Shown here piece after piece: positions 12,049-23,238 of a DNA stretch of 64,000 nucleotides. Under the pieces are notes generated by a model. The model was not told the DNA's origin, made no database searches, and saw nothing but the letters and a program-made list of their open reading frames with translations. Both the position numbers and the translations under genes were made by a program. The first letter of the stretch is position 1; every line of letters begins with the position of its first letter. The stretch covers positions 248,001-312,000 of the forward strand of contig NW_006768785.1 of NCBI RefSeq assembly GCF_000204055.1, read 5' to 3'. Origin of the DNA: Melampsora larici-populina 98AG31. Lineage: Eukaryota > Basidiomycota > Pucciniomycetes > Pucciniales > Melampsoraceae.

Positions 12049-15000
12049 AACCCTGCGCCAGCAACGCAGCGCGGCGCAACATCGGGGTTTTTTGTTGCGT
12101 CGCGGCGCAGCAAGCCAAACCGAAGCGCAACATATGCTGCGTTGCTTTTCAAACCGCAACATCAAATCTCAACCCCCGACAACGCAACTCTAGACAGTTA
12201 CGCAGCAGCAGCGCAACAGGCGCAACAGCGCTACCTGGTGCTGGCGCATCCAGCAGTAGCGCAGCAGCAACGCAGCGACCGCAACAGGGCAAAAACAAGA
12301 CACCGCAACTGTAATTAATTCATAAATTTGTTTTATAGATTTAGAAAGAGTTTGTAATTGATTGAGAAATTGAAGTGAGAAAAAAAACAACATTCACAAC
12401 TTTGTAAGGACGAGAAGAAAAAAGAAAAAGGACCATTCAGGAAATACATAAGAATTAATACTGTCAATCCAAGGAAACACCCAAGTTTTTCAGAATGGCA
12501 GTCAGTTCTGCATATTCAACACCCAGATCCACGCCTTCCCTCAACCATAACCGACTCGAGACTAAAGCCTTGATGGTGCGTGCAAGGAGGCTACCTCGAT
12601 CACTAGCACAAACATCTGCGGCGCAAGAGAAGATCCTTTCCGCTGCGCAAGACGACCCAGTAGTTGCCAAGTAATCGCGCGCCATGATGGCAAGAATTCG
12701 ATAGTTCTTTTCGTGAACCTAAAAAGGCACCAATCAATTTTCAACCACAAGATTGCAATAAAACTCAAACTGATTACTTACCGACCACCATGCCAGTCCA
12801 GCCTTTGGGTCCGCCAGGTTGTAATCTTTCTGGCGCATCCTGTCGGCCATTCGTAAGTAGTTGTCCAAGGAGTTGTCAATAGACGCTTCTGGTTCATCTT
12901 CATCATCAGAGTCTTCATGGAAGATCTTTGATTGTTGCTGAGAAGATGCATTAAAACCGGTGCCCGTAGGATTTTCATTTGAATTACCAGTACCGCGAGA
13001 TGGGTTAGCTGTTTCGTACTCCAAATAAACACGGCACAGAATTCCGTCAGCTTTGATGGGGATGGCGCCAGATTTTCCATCAAACCACTTGGTGAAAAAT
13101 TTAAGTCGAAAAAAAGGATGCAGTAATGTTGCCAGGATGAGTGACTTGCAGGATAATGCCTCGTTGAGGTATTCTTGAGTCTTCTCAAGCATTTTGGCCA
13201 ACATCGGGTACACAGCGTCGCTTGAACTTAATTTGTCCACTTTATCCTGTAAAGTTTGACGAAGCTCAACGTATTCTGGTATTACCATACATCCAGTGGG
13301 CCCATCTCCTTCCATCTTCTTAGTAGTGGCAAGGAAGATCTAAGATGGATGAAATTTTGTCATTACGAGTTGTACAACTTAAAGTAAGATACACATACCT
13401 CAAGTTCCACATTTATACGTCGCACCTGAGCCCACTCAGCAGTGGTTATTTCCATCTGATGAAAATAACCATAAGGTTTACCGTTCTTGCGTGGGCATCG
13501 ACCAACGGCAAGTACTCGGTCCAAATCCTCCTTGCACAACTGATTAATGACCTAATGAAGTATGCATGTAATCAGTTTGGGCTACTCATATGATGTTCAA
13601 AGTGAAAAAGAGAGAAATGGTCAACCTACATCTCTTGCGAGCCATGCCTTGTGTCGGCTTTCGTACTTGATGTTCCACCTAATGCCATATCCAGCGATGA
13701 GAGACCCCTTGAAATCCTTCTTGACACTGACTCGCTCGAACTCCTTACGCCAGGCAGCTGACCGAGTGATTCGACGGGTGATAAAGTCAACCTAAGCAAA
13801 GTTGAAATAAATAGATCAGCTTAGATATATACATGTATTTAAATATCTTCAAAGAAAAATCAATCCTCACCTTGCGTAGAATAAAGTCCACATGATTAGC
13901 TTCGCGGCGATGGGTTGGAGCCACCTCTTCCTCCAGAGAATCAGCTGGTGAGACCTCGTCTTTGGCATCAGCAACATCCCACTCTGCCTCATCGTCTATT
14001 GCAGCTGCCTCTTTACCCACTAAACCTTCTGGTGTAACTTCCAAATCATCAAGATTATGTTCAGGTAATTCATCTTCATCTTCTACTGACTTTTGTTGTT
14101 GTTCTTCATCTTCTTCGTCGACTTCTTCAATTGTACCAATTGTAGGAAATATACCTCTTGCTGCTGATTTTACCTTAGCCGGAGGGGGAGCCTTCACACC
14201 AAGTTCAGCTAGTCCGGCATTTACAATTAGCGCAAGTTTGTGACAAAAGCAGAATATATGCATGCTGCTTGGGTCCCATTGGTACTTGATCCCTTGTGTC
14301 TGCGGTTGTAAAGAAAATTGTTGATGCATCTCGGCCGCCATCGTCTTATTGTTCAAACCTGAGTCAGTCGTCTGGCAAAGGATGTAAAACGCAAAAAAAA
14401 CAAAAGAAAGAATGAATTTGGAGCGAGCATTTGATGGAATAAAGAAATAGTGAAATATCCTTATCTTTTGAAAGATGCCATGCTTGACCAAGAGGTTTAC
14501 AATGGGCTCGGCGAGCCATGGTCCGTGATGATGCCAAGCCACGAGTTTGAGGGTGACATGTTGTACATGATAATTCCACTTCGGATCGATGAAAGTGGCC
14601 GAAGCTCCTATGAACCCATGACGGTTCCCTTTGCTGGTCCATGCGTCGTGGACGAGGTTGAATCGAGAGGTGAGTTGCTGTTGTTCATACATTATGTTCA
14701 AGTTAGAATCTAACTTGAAAAGAGATTCAAGAGGAAAATGATATTGACTTACTTTCAGTTCCTTAAAAACATTACGTTTCAGAGAAGCATTGATGATCTT
14801 TGCTTCGCCTGCTACCCATTTATGGCCATAAAGCTTGGCATCGCGTCTAAGATAGAAGACCATGGCCCGCAGCATGGGATCTTCCACTCGTGTCCAAGGA
14901 AGGGCATGGCGAATGAGCCATATGCTAGCCATCTTGTTGAATGTGACATTGCTGAACTTCGATCCGATGGTAGTGCTGACATATCCATCAAGAGGTCCAG

Positions 15001-16511
15001 TTTTCTTCTTCTCAGCTAGCCGCCGCTCTGCCACCGACAAGGGTACCCCCAGATCCTTCTGCTCTCGAGCTTTGAGTCGGCCAGGGCAGCCAACATCGGA
15101 GCGACCAGTTTGAGTCGATCCATCTTGGTGAACCCAAAGAGCACCCGTCATGTTGCTGTAACTGACTCTTACAGGATCGTCCTCATCTTTCTTGCAGAAC
15201 TTGCACGGGTAAGAAAGAGGCGGCTTTGATCGATCCTAGTTGACAGATAATCAATCGTCAGAATTCTTTATATACAAAGTAAAAGATAAATAAAAACATA
15301 CATCACCCTTTTTATGAAAAGGCTTGCCATAGTAGCATCTGAGCTGGCCTAAATCGCTATCTGGTTCATCTACCTTACGCTTCTTGGCGACGACAACAAC
15401 CTCATCGTCGGAATCAGCTTGTAAGGTCCTTTTGGTAACATTCGTCGAGAGGTGCTGCAGTATTACCAGGTTTGTCAGTAAACATTATAACTTTTGGAAA
15501 AGATTGGATGGAAAAAAACTCACATCATCTGTGGGTGTGGGCTCGGTTATGGTATTCTTGCTGGACTTAGAGGAGGTTTGAGACTTGGATTGAGAGGCTG
15601 TCTTCTTGGTGTGTTTCCCTTTGGAACGGATGCTGCCAATCGAGGCGTCGGATTCTGCTTCGTCAATATTTGGATCAACTTCATAACTCTTGTCTTTACG
15701 TTTCTTTTTTGAAGGTGTTTCATCAATCACAATTCTGCGACGGGAGTCAGGGGATGGATGGACCATCCCTGGATAGTCGGTTTGCTTTCTCTTGCGAGCA
15801 GGTCTGGAAGAGGAAGGTGTATTGTCGACATCGTGTGCATGCGAATTAAATGGCAAGATTGACTGAGAGGACATGGTGATGGTATGATCGTTGATGACGT
15901 GTTTAAAAAAAGTTGAGAAAAAGTTGAATGAGGAGTTATCGGTTGAAATGAAGTGGGATGTACGTTTGTACTAGATTTTGAGATTCAAAAACAAGGTCAG
16001 GTAATTGAAAAACTACGGAAAATCAAAAAGATATCAAGGAGGGATGGAAAAACTACAATGGATTAAATGATGAGGAAGTAAAAATGATTGGGTTGGATGA
16101 GAGGGAAGGAGGAATTTCTTACCTGGACTCGGATCCCGTATCTATCCATCCCTAGCATGTCTTCCCCTGGCTTGATGTTGACTACGGTGCAGACCATCCA
16201 GATCCGTATATCGAAAGAGGTGAATTACTCTGTTTGGGTGGTGGTGTGGTGCGGCAACCAGGGGCAATCCTTGCCATATTGGGGATAGCACAGAAATGTG
16301 AACCCGGCCCGCAACACCCGCAACTGATACGGTTTTTCAGCAGCAGATGCGGGGTGCGTTGTGGTCCCAAAAAACACAAAAATCTGGAAACCTGGATGCG
16401 TCCCGGGTCACAGCGCAGCACAGAGCCGCAACATTTGCTGCGTTACAGGGTCAAAAAACCGCAACGCCGCGCAGCGCAACACGCAACACGCGCGTTGCTG
16501 GCCCAGGGTTG
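12049..16511. mobile_element. hAT-family DNA transposon, 4463 bp
   Basis: The ends are AACCCTGCGCCAGCAACG and, read inward from the right, CAACCCTGGGCCAGCAACG. They form imperfect terminal inverted repeats of about 18 bp. The insertion is bounded by exact 8-bp duplications. Both subterminal regions (12049-12300 and 16230-16505) are packed with GCAAC/GTTGC and CGCAGC words, as expected for clustered transposase-binding sites. One transposase gene on the minus strand fills the interior. The element interrupts the duplicated 3' flank of secreted copy C, so it arrived after the tandem duplication. Exact duplications and a largely open transposase suggest a fairly recent insertion. Confidence 0.92.
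12464..15874 (-). CDS. hAT-family transposase (multi-exon)
   Basis: The start is the ATG at 15874. The first exon (15524-15874) has basic, nuclear-localisation-like stretches. Exon 2 (15302-15454) and the exon from 15235 follow in frame. A BED-like zinc-binding segment (YPCKFCKK...) begins near 15215. The catalytic region includes FNLVHDAWTSKGNRHGF near 14650, probably holding the first acidic residue. The end carries the hAT dimerisation signature, SCAAERIFSCAADVCASDR, at about 12590-12640, with stop at 12464. Several short introns interrupt 12690-14450. I could not find a clear GT donor for the intron ending near 14372, where the frame also reads through. The gene may be active, but I cannot guarantee an intact coding sequence. 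Confidence 0.82.
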
Positions 16512-16519
16512 AAGATATC
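16512..16519. repeat. 8-bp target-site duplication, right copy (AAGATATC)
   Basis: Exact match to 12041-12048, directly after the right hAT terminus. Confidence 0.9.
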
Positions 16520-16863
16520 TTGATTGTATCACTGGGAAACCACGGTAAAGCATTAAAATGCTCAGGGGGGTTGGGATAAAAATAAAGGTAAAGTTGCATG
16601 GCTTGTGTGTCACTGTCCACGAGCTGTTCTAGTCAATCATGATTGGGTGATTGGGTACCGCTTTAAATACATGATGAATGTGAAAGAGTATTTTTGGAAC
16701 AACTTGAGCATCACCTATGGCCTAGGTATATCATTGAAAGAAGAGGGGATCGGGTATTTGTAAAAATTGCCATATGGATTCCATTTGTATTTGCAAGCAA
16801 TATCTTGATACGATGGACTGAACACGGCACGGTCAAAGATTATGATATAACACGTTGCAGCAA
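16520..16863. other. 3' flank of secreted copy C, right of the hAT insertion
   Basis: No gene is seen. The sequence resembles the flanks downstream of copies A (about 7890-8210) and B (about 10070-10420) and is the remainder of the unit split by the hAT element. Confidence 0.5.
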
Positions 16864-17618
16864 CTATTGGGTGTAGCAATCATCACATGCTGAAAGTGAA
16901 GAATGTTTTCTGGTCAATGAAGTAGGCTGTCTAAAATGTTTGTGATCAAACTTACAGATGTATCCTACTTTACTTGGGTCCACCTCACAGCTATAAGTAT
17001 GTCCCCGGGGATTGACGCAAGCTGAGGGATTTGATTCGGAGGGTCAAAGTGTACAGAAGGCTTAGGTAAGTACATAGGTAGATACGGCAAAGAAGGTAAA
17101 CCAAAAAAGGACTACGCACTGAAAGCACCTTTACCATCTTGCGCTCCAGTAGAATCCCAATTGTATTCTACGCAATCTTGTTGACTTAGGCCAGGAACGG
17201 GTTGGTCTTCCCATGTACAGCCATACATGTGAACATTTTTTGTATTTGCAGCTGCGTTCATCAAATTGATATTCTCTAATCAGTTTTCAATCGAGAAGTC
17301 CCATCATCAGACAAGTTGGTTTGGTGAAGAAAGGCCTACCCCTGTTATAACACGATCCGGGCTTGCAGGTGATTTGAGAATTACCGGTATCTAATGTTTG
17401 ACCGCAAACTTAGGAAGAGAAGATAGACAAGCTCAGCAAGATTGTGGGGTGAATCATGATACCATATATCCAACGTCGTCAGGAATGCAGAAGGACAACT
17501 TACCCCCATGTGGTGTATATTCGCCAATACAATTCCATAGCTTTGATGACACGATGAGTGAGTTGACAAAAAAGGTAAAGACTAGCACACTGATCTTAAG
17601 AAAAGAGTGGTTCAACAT
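16864..17618 (-). CDS. Small secreted cysteine-rich protein, tandem copy C (candidate effector)
   Basis: Five exons (17504-17618, 17340-17408, 17120-17251, 16956-17021, 16864-16889) give 135 residues. The signal peptide is MLNHSFLKISVLVFTFFVNS. All ten cysteines of copies A and B are present, as are YTPH, GLSQQDCVEYNWD, the SCEVDP segment and the SCDDC tail. Extra bases near 17035 look like a frameshift if a nearer acceptor is assumed, but they fall inside intron 3 once the conserved acceptor (CCTCAG before 17021) is used. The gene is therefore intact. A TATATATAAAG box sits at 17733-17743. This copy is the most diverged in exon 2. It ends two residues after the CDDC tyrosine, with a slightly longer last exon than A or B. 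Confidence 0.85.
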
Positions 17619-17732
17619 TTTTTTTTGATGAGAAAAGCAAGAAAGATAGGTGAGATCTATCGATTGGGCAGTGTGACACAAGATGTGAGTGGGAGAAAGG
17701 AGTTCGTCAGGAAAGGCACACACTGCCTTTGG

Positions 17733-17743
17733 CTTTATATATA
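17733..17743 (-). promoter_or_regulatory. TATA box of secreted copy C
   Basis: TATATATAAAG on the minus strand, about 115 bases upstream of the copy C start codon. Confidence 0.55.
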
Positions 17744-18069
17744 CAATAGCATGAGGCTATCATCCGATACATTCCCTCTTTGCGGCGGGACACTTTAGTT
17801 TTGGTAGGTTTTGGTCAGTCACATTCCCGATTCACTACATTGTACAGAACGTGTATCTTTTTCTCTGGTGTGTGATGTCCACATGTGGAGTCGGCCTTCA
17901 AGGGCTGAACTCTTTTTCCTTCATCCCGCGCAAAGTGTAAGCTTAACTAAGCCCCTCTTGCGCGGCTGCGTCCAGTTGAGCTTACGCAAAGTGTGAGCTG
18001 AAAATGGAGTCCCTGTGGCGGCAGCTAGGGACAGCGAGAAACTGTTTGGCGATGTGAGTGGTGACAAAG

Positions 18070-18310
18070 ATGCGTTTCATTCTCAGCCCGAGCCCCAATC
18101 GCTACCCGTCGAGTAGTGGCTCGCCCGGCCCCCGAACCGACGGGTAGAGAGACTCCCCAAGCCCGTTCGGGGGTCTCCGAACGAGTTTTTTTTGAAAAAT
18201 TGTCTGCCCAAACCCCGACCGGGTTCCCCGCCGGGGACTCGTTGGCTGGACCAAAAAGGGTCCCTCACCCAGGTTTGAACACCGGACCGGGTCATTTATC
18301 GATATCGGAG
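18070..18310 (-). repeat. GC-rich dispersed repeat, copy 1
   Basis: A strongly GC-rich block rich in CCCGA/TCGGG words, in AT-rich surroundings. Read on the minus strand it ends in GGGGCTCGGGCTGA. The plus-strand blocks at 25850-26040 and 59430-59720 share the GGGGCTCAGGCTGA end. It lies just outside the KDZ/alpha-kinase segment, in inverted orientation to the 25.9-kb copy. Confidence 0.5.
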
Positions 18311-18394
18311 ATCCGGACCTTCGGGAACGCAGCAAGTGTCAGGCCAGGTGGGACTGCGCTGACACTCACCACCACACTAAAGCCATCATGCATG

Positions 18395-20924
18395 GCTTTA
18401 AGCACTATGTCAACCTTCGCCACGCCAACATGTAACCACCCTTGCCATCCCGAAAAATTACTGGTGACATCAACTTCTCAATTTCACCAGTCCCTACCCG
18501 AATATGTACTGCCCAAAATTGAGCACCCGAACCTTTGCCGGATATGCAGCTCAGCACCATCCAGTCACCTGCCGCTTACCCTTGGCAACACTCTTCATCC
18601 ATCACCTTTCACCATGCTGCTCAAGTCATTCGTCGAAAAGCTCTCATTGGCGACCCCAGAACTTCTTACGACATTAGACCTATCAGATGTTATTCGTTTT
18701 ACAACCCTCGCCGCCAAAGTCTACGCTCGCTCAGACGGAGCCTGGAACTTGTCACTCAAAAGTGCCGAAGACATCGTACCCTTTCTACGCACGGCTTTGC
18801 GTCTATCCCTACCTCATCACCACTGCTGCCGTCTGTGGGAAATTGTTTTCCCAATGTTACCCGACACAAGAATTCAACCGGCTCTTCTCATCCAAAAACA
18901 CGGCCCTCAGGAAAATTTAACACCTCGGATCCCCGAAGTGTTCCTTTCCCCGCCCATCAAGCATTGTTTGGTCTGCACCACCTCTTGTTCCACCCCCACT
19001 GTCAACCTGCAACATCGCTCTCAAATAAATGGTTACCTCTATGACATTGATGGCGTCCACTTGGCCAAAATTTTCACGATGAAATGTCCAAGCAAGCTGT
19101 CCCTCCATTACATCTGTACTGTATGCGATTGGACACTAACAACTCAAATCATGTCTGCTACCCTACAAACAGATTGCAATACATATTATCGACCCAGCTA
19201 TTACTCCTCCGGTTCCGACAGCATTCGGACTTACTATTCTGCGATGGACGGCCGCAATCAAGAGACCTACCAAGTCTCTTGCCACTTCTTCATGACTCAT
19301 CGATTGGCCGAGTTTTTTCGTACCGGTCAATCGCTTGCTCAGTAGGTGCCCGTTGCCTTTGTTTGCATTTGACCCCTTATCCCGTTGTTTGTTGACATGA
19401 TCAATGGTTCCTTCCCCTTCCTCAGCATCTCCCACTTCAACCTGGCCAATTGGTTCAATCAGAGCTTCGTCGACGAGATTCCTATCCCTGCGCTAGAAGG
19501 TGCACCAAAAGTCTAGCCCTTTATGTCGGAATCCACCTGCACCGACGGATTGGACATTCACAGTCTTCTCCAGCAAGCCAACTCGGCCCACACTAATGTT
19601 CGTGTGGACTCTTCTCGCCACGGCGAAAACCGCTATCACGACGCGATGAAAACGGTTTTAGAATGGATAGCGCTTGAAGGCACGAAGCACCGCAATCACG
19701 TGTGCTCGGCATGTGTGCGACTCTCCGCGAAGACGGCGGAGACAGATGGAGACAAACCCAAAATTGCATGTCTGTCTTACCTCAGATTGTTCGTTGAAGT
19801 TTGACGGACCACACTGACTGATAAACCAATTTTTTTCCCTTAGATATCCGTGCCGTGGTGACCAATGGTATAACTATCGGACACTGGAGATGCTCTGCCA
19901 CGCTGGAACAGCTTCGCGACCTGGCCATCACTGACAGTTTGGAACCCCCAAAAGGCCCTTGCACCTCCCCACTTACTCGAGTCAATGACCGTTTCTGCTC
20001 GGACCACCAAAAAAGGCTTGGTCGCCTCTGCCTAGCCCAGCCTTGTGTGAAAGAGGCAGTCAACGGAACTGCAACATGTGATATTGAAGACCATATCATT
20101 GCATATAAAAAATTTAAAAGACGTGTTACTGGAAACTTTGCACTCACCTCAATGCTCAACAGACCCGGTTCCAATCGGCCTTCCGACCCCACTGTCCATC
20201 AACATTGGGATACTGCGGAAATGGTGGATCTTGAAGACGTCCAACAAGCAGATGAAGATGAAAGGGAACACGAGCAGGCCCGCGAGGGCGAAGACGCCCC
20301 GAAAAAGAACGGCAAAAGAACTTGTCTTTCTCGCAAGCGAACGCACAACGACCAGCTTGTAGTTGGCACTTGTGGAGTCATATTGGGAAGAGAGACGTTC
20401 TTCCACTCGGAGAGCTTGAGTGCTGTTCGAGTTCGTATATCCATTCAAACAGGTTATAATCATTTACTGACTGACATTCATTTGATTTCCAGGCATTCCT
20501 CCTACGTACTTTCCCAAAACAAATGCCTCAAGTGTGCTTCTATGACAGCGCTTGTAAGCTGGTAAATCACATCTACCACGGAGAAGAAGAAGACTGGGAT
20601 CCATTCAAGAAGACGGTTTTTCCTGTCGATCCCTTCCATTTCCGTGGCCACAAGTCCACCGATGAGTTCTGCCAGCACTACACCGACCCTAAACTCTTCC
20701 CTGAACTCCAAGATGAAGGGGGTAGATGGATTTTCAACTCATCTGCCGCTGAGATGACAAACGTATGGTATGGCGGTTTCGCTTAAATGGCGCGCAACAT
20801 GTCCGCTGTCCGCTTCAATTTTTTTATGGAGGAGATGGTTGAACGAAGGAATAACTGGATGATTCGCAGGCTATCGAAGCGGGACTCAATTACTTTGTTA
20901 GGAGATATGGTTTTCTAAAGTTGT
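18395..20924 (+). pseudogene. KDZ-associated CxC5/CxC6 cysteine-cluster protein, disrupted
   Basis: The first coding part (to about 19341) has a CxC5-like cluster: HCLVC...C, then CPSKLSLHYICTVCDW. After an intron (19342 to about 19425) and another at 19771-19842 comes a CxC6-like segment: VTNGITIGHWRC, CSDHQKRLGRLC, QPC. A further intron at about 20431-20493 leads to the KDZ-type core: MPQVCFYDSACKLVNH, DPFHFRGHKSTDEFC, NSSAAEMTNVWYGGF. The frame is cut by TAG at 19514-19516 and TAA at 20784-20786, yet homologous-looking sequence continues in the same frame after each stop (for example FNFFMEEMVERRNNW). These proteins belong to the Kyakuja-Dileera-Zisupton transposon world. Two stops make this copy most likely inactive. 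The start is uncertain, with an ATG at about 18392-18395 or later. Confidence 0.75.
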
Positions 20925-21157
20925 ATTATTTTGATTTCCATCTCTTCAATGATCATCCATCTCGTGTATGTACATTGTATCCTCCCTCTTAAAATGGTGT
21001 GCTGCAGGAAAAGTTTTCACATTTACAAGTGCAAGTCAAAATTCAAAGTTTTGGTGCAGAACATCGAATTGATTGGATTGGAAAGTTGTGAATGTCAAAT
21101 AAAACAAATTGATTTGAATTACAGCAATTTAAATCATAAATGACAAGTTCTTCCAAT
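20925..21157. other. Short convergent intergenic gap
   Basis: About 230 bases between the 3' ends of the KDZ-type and alpha-kinase genes. AT-rich, with no further signal recognised. Confidence 0.5.
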
Positions 21158-22707
21158 TCACCAGTCCTCCTCCGACACAATGGGTTTAGGGGCAAGCTTT
21201 GGAAAAGCAATACCCTGCTTGTGACAAAACTTTCTGCATACGTGCTGCTTGGGGAAATAGTCAACCCATGAGACCCCAAGGTTTCCTATGGTCCATCTTC
21301 GCCTGTAACCAATAGATGATGCTAGCCTTATCAGTCCAAATCTTTAACAAATATTCTATTCTAGAGTAACATAAGTTTACTCACTCCACATCATGAATAA
21401 CAGCTTCGGTAATGATAGTCCCTACACCCTGGAAACCACAAATAACACTACTCCGATTGCTGGCTTCGTAAGACCAATGCGAGAATGCCTCAAGTAACAA
21501 ACGGACAGGACATCCTACGTGCTCTCGGGGTGGACCCTTGAAAGAAGTTTCTGAGCTGTACTTTTCACGTGGATCGCACAGTAACTCTTCCGCGGTGAAG
21601 CATTCAAGATGCGGGTGGGCAGCTGGCGGTGTGTTCGGGGGCTGGAGTATCCCAACCATGTTTTCCTGAAACTGTAGTAGAGCCCACTGAGCGACATCTT
21701 CCAACCGTAGTACAAGAGAAAAGAAACCTACTTGCAACCCCTGAATTACGACGCGTTTGTCAGCGGTGAAATCATGTGGTTGCAAAAGATTGGTCAGGTG
21801 TTTGCAAAACCGAGCAAGGCTAATCGCAATATGCAAGTTTGACTGTGCAATTCCCGTGTACACTGATAATTTGCGGGGGCTGTCCTAGAAGAATCGTACA
21901 CCCAGAGGGATCTTGCAGTTGTCACATGCCAGACTGGCTTCATACGTGGAACGAAAATCCCATCGATCAACTAGTTTCTTTGTGACAGTGAGCTTAGCCG
22001 TACGACTTTTGAATCCGGGTTCACCGCCTTGATCACATGTAAGCACAAGCATGGTGACATTCGCATCGCACATTGGAGTAGCTGGGTTGAACTCAAGGAT
22101 GGGCAGAGTAACATTGCCTAAGTGGAGGGTGTCGAATTGTGCTATGACGTCTTTTGATAACGCGAAATTTGCTGACAGATAGAGGGTTTCAGACTGAATG
22201 TCAGCAACCACAGAAACAATGTAATGTATTTGTTCTCAATCGACATACCCATTCCAATAAGTGAGTGCAACGTCATCTTGTGCAAATCTAAATCTACTAT
22301 GGTCTTCTTTGGCTCAGCTTTCTCCCGGCGGTTCATCATACGGACAAATATACTTTCAGATCGATCTGGTTCCAGGGTAGTGCAGGTCGTATTGTTGTTC
22401 CCGCCGGTATTGGTAACAACCAACATCCTCGCGGGATGGCTCTGGTTAGGCTCTACTACCCTGCTTAAAACTTTCTCCCGGTTATTCATCATACGGACAA
22501 AGATTGAAACAACGTGAGTAGCCATTGCCCTTGCCTTGAACGGCCAAGGAAAGGTGTTAGTATTAGTACGCGCGTACTATACCGGTGAAGCAAAACGTGT
22601 CGAGGACTTACTTTAAGTTTGAAAGTTGAGCGATGACTTTGAAGCGCGAAGGAAATAAAGTCTGAGGGATAAGTGCCCACGAAGCGGAAAGCTGAAGACA
22701 CACTCAT
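21158..22707 (-). pseudogene. Alpha-type protein kinase (MHCK/EF2K family), one in-frame stop
   Basis: The C-terminal half carries the alpha-kinase signature: LLEAFSHWSYEASNRSSVIC, then CGFQGVGTIIT, and after an intron NLGVSWVDYF...HVCRKFC, matching the conserved glycine-rich and zinc-binding end of the fold. Exons are 22618-22707, about 22252-22537, a long exon from about 22165 down to 21385, and 21158-21302. Splicing closes in frame if the third exon begins after TCTGTCAG. A TAG at 21885-21887 falls in the middle of continuous homologous sequence (GVRFF, stop, DSPRKLSVYTG), so this copy is probably a pseudogene unless the stop is read through. The second exon holds a repeated SIFVRMMN.REK motif about 59 residues apart. 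Alpha-kinase genes are expanded in several basidiomycetes, which is general knowledge and not shown here. Confidence 0.72.
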
Positions 22708-23238
22708 CTCGCAAGCAAGGGGCAGAGATTAAATTAGTCGACTATAACGCGCAAGCTTTGTACAATCTAAGACCCCTTCAATTGAAGAGAGGCCAAATGA
22801 AGAATAGCCCCTCAAAGAAAAATCTTTCCAAATGTCTGGTCTCACTCACAACATCTCTGACAGGACTAAATGCGTATGTACTTTGAGAATGCCCTGAACA
22901 TTCAGCATGAAGGTAAGGCTGAAGGCAACAAAGAATTAATATTAAAATAATTGATGTATTAATAATTAATGTAATTAATGTAAATTACAAATGATATGCC
23001 ACATCATGGCTTCACCACACCTACTCCAGCTACATGTTATCTTCCGCCACTCTTGTGCCAGGCGTCTCGGTTGCAAAAAGTCCGGGCGAAGCGCGACTAC
23101 CCACGCACATGAGTTTTGGAAAGAGATCAAGGGGGTCACTACAAGGGGAACAGAACATATGATACAGATGGAACAGAGGGTACAAATTGGGGTCAGTCCA
23201 AACCAATAGGAAGACACTTTCAAAGAAATTTATAAAGT
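22708..23238. other. Intergenic between the alpha-kinase and the 603-residue gene
   Basis: About 530 bases with no gene. It should hold the 5' region of the alpha-kinase gene and the 3' untranslated part of the gene that ends at 23239. A run of repeated ATTAAT words lies at 22930-22985. Confidence 0.5.

Noticed and set aside
13960..14250. Ser/Ala-rich plus-strand frame within the hAT element
   Set aside because: It is the antisense shadow of an acidic, Asp/Glu-rich stretch of the transposase.
16980..17060. Apparent frameshift in secreted copy C from extra bases
   Set aside because: With the conserved acceptor (CCTCAG) used by all three copies, the extra bases fall inside intron 3 and the coding frame is intact.
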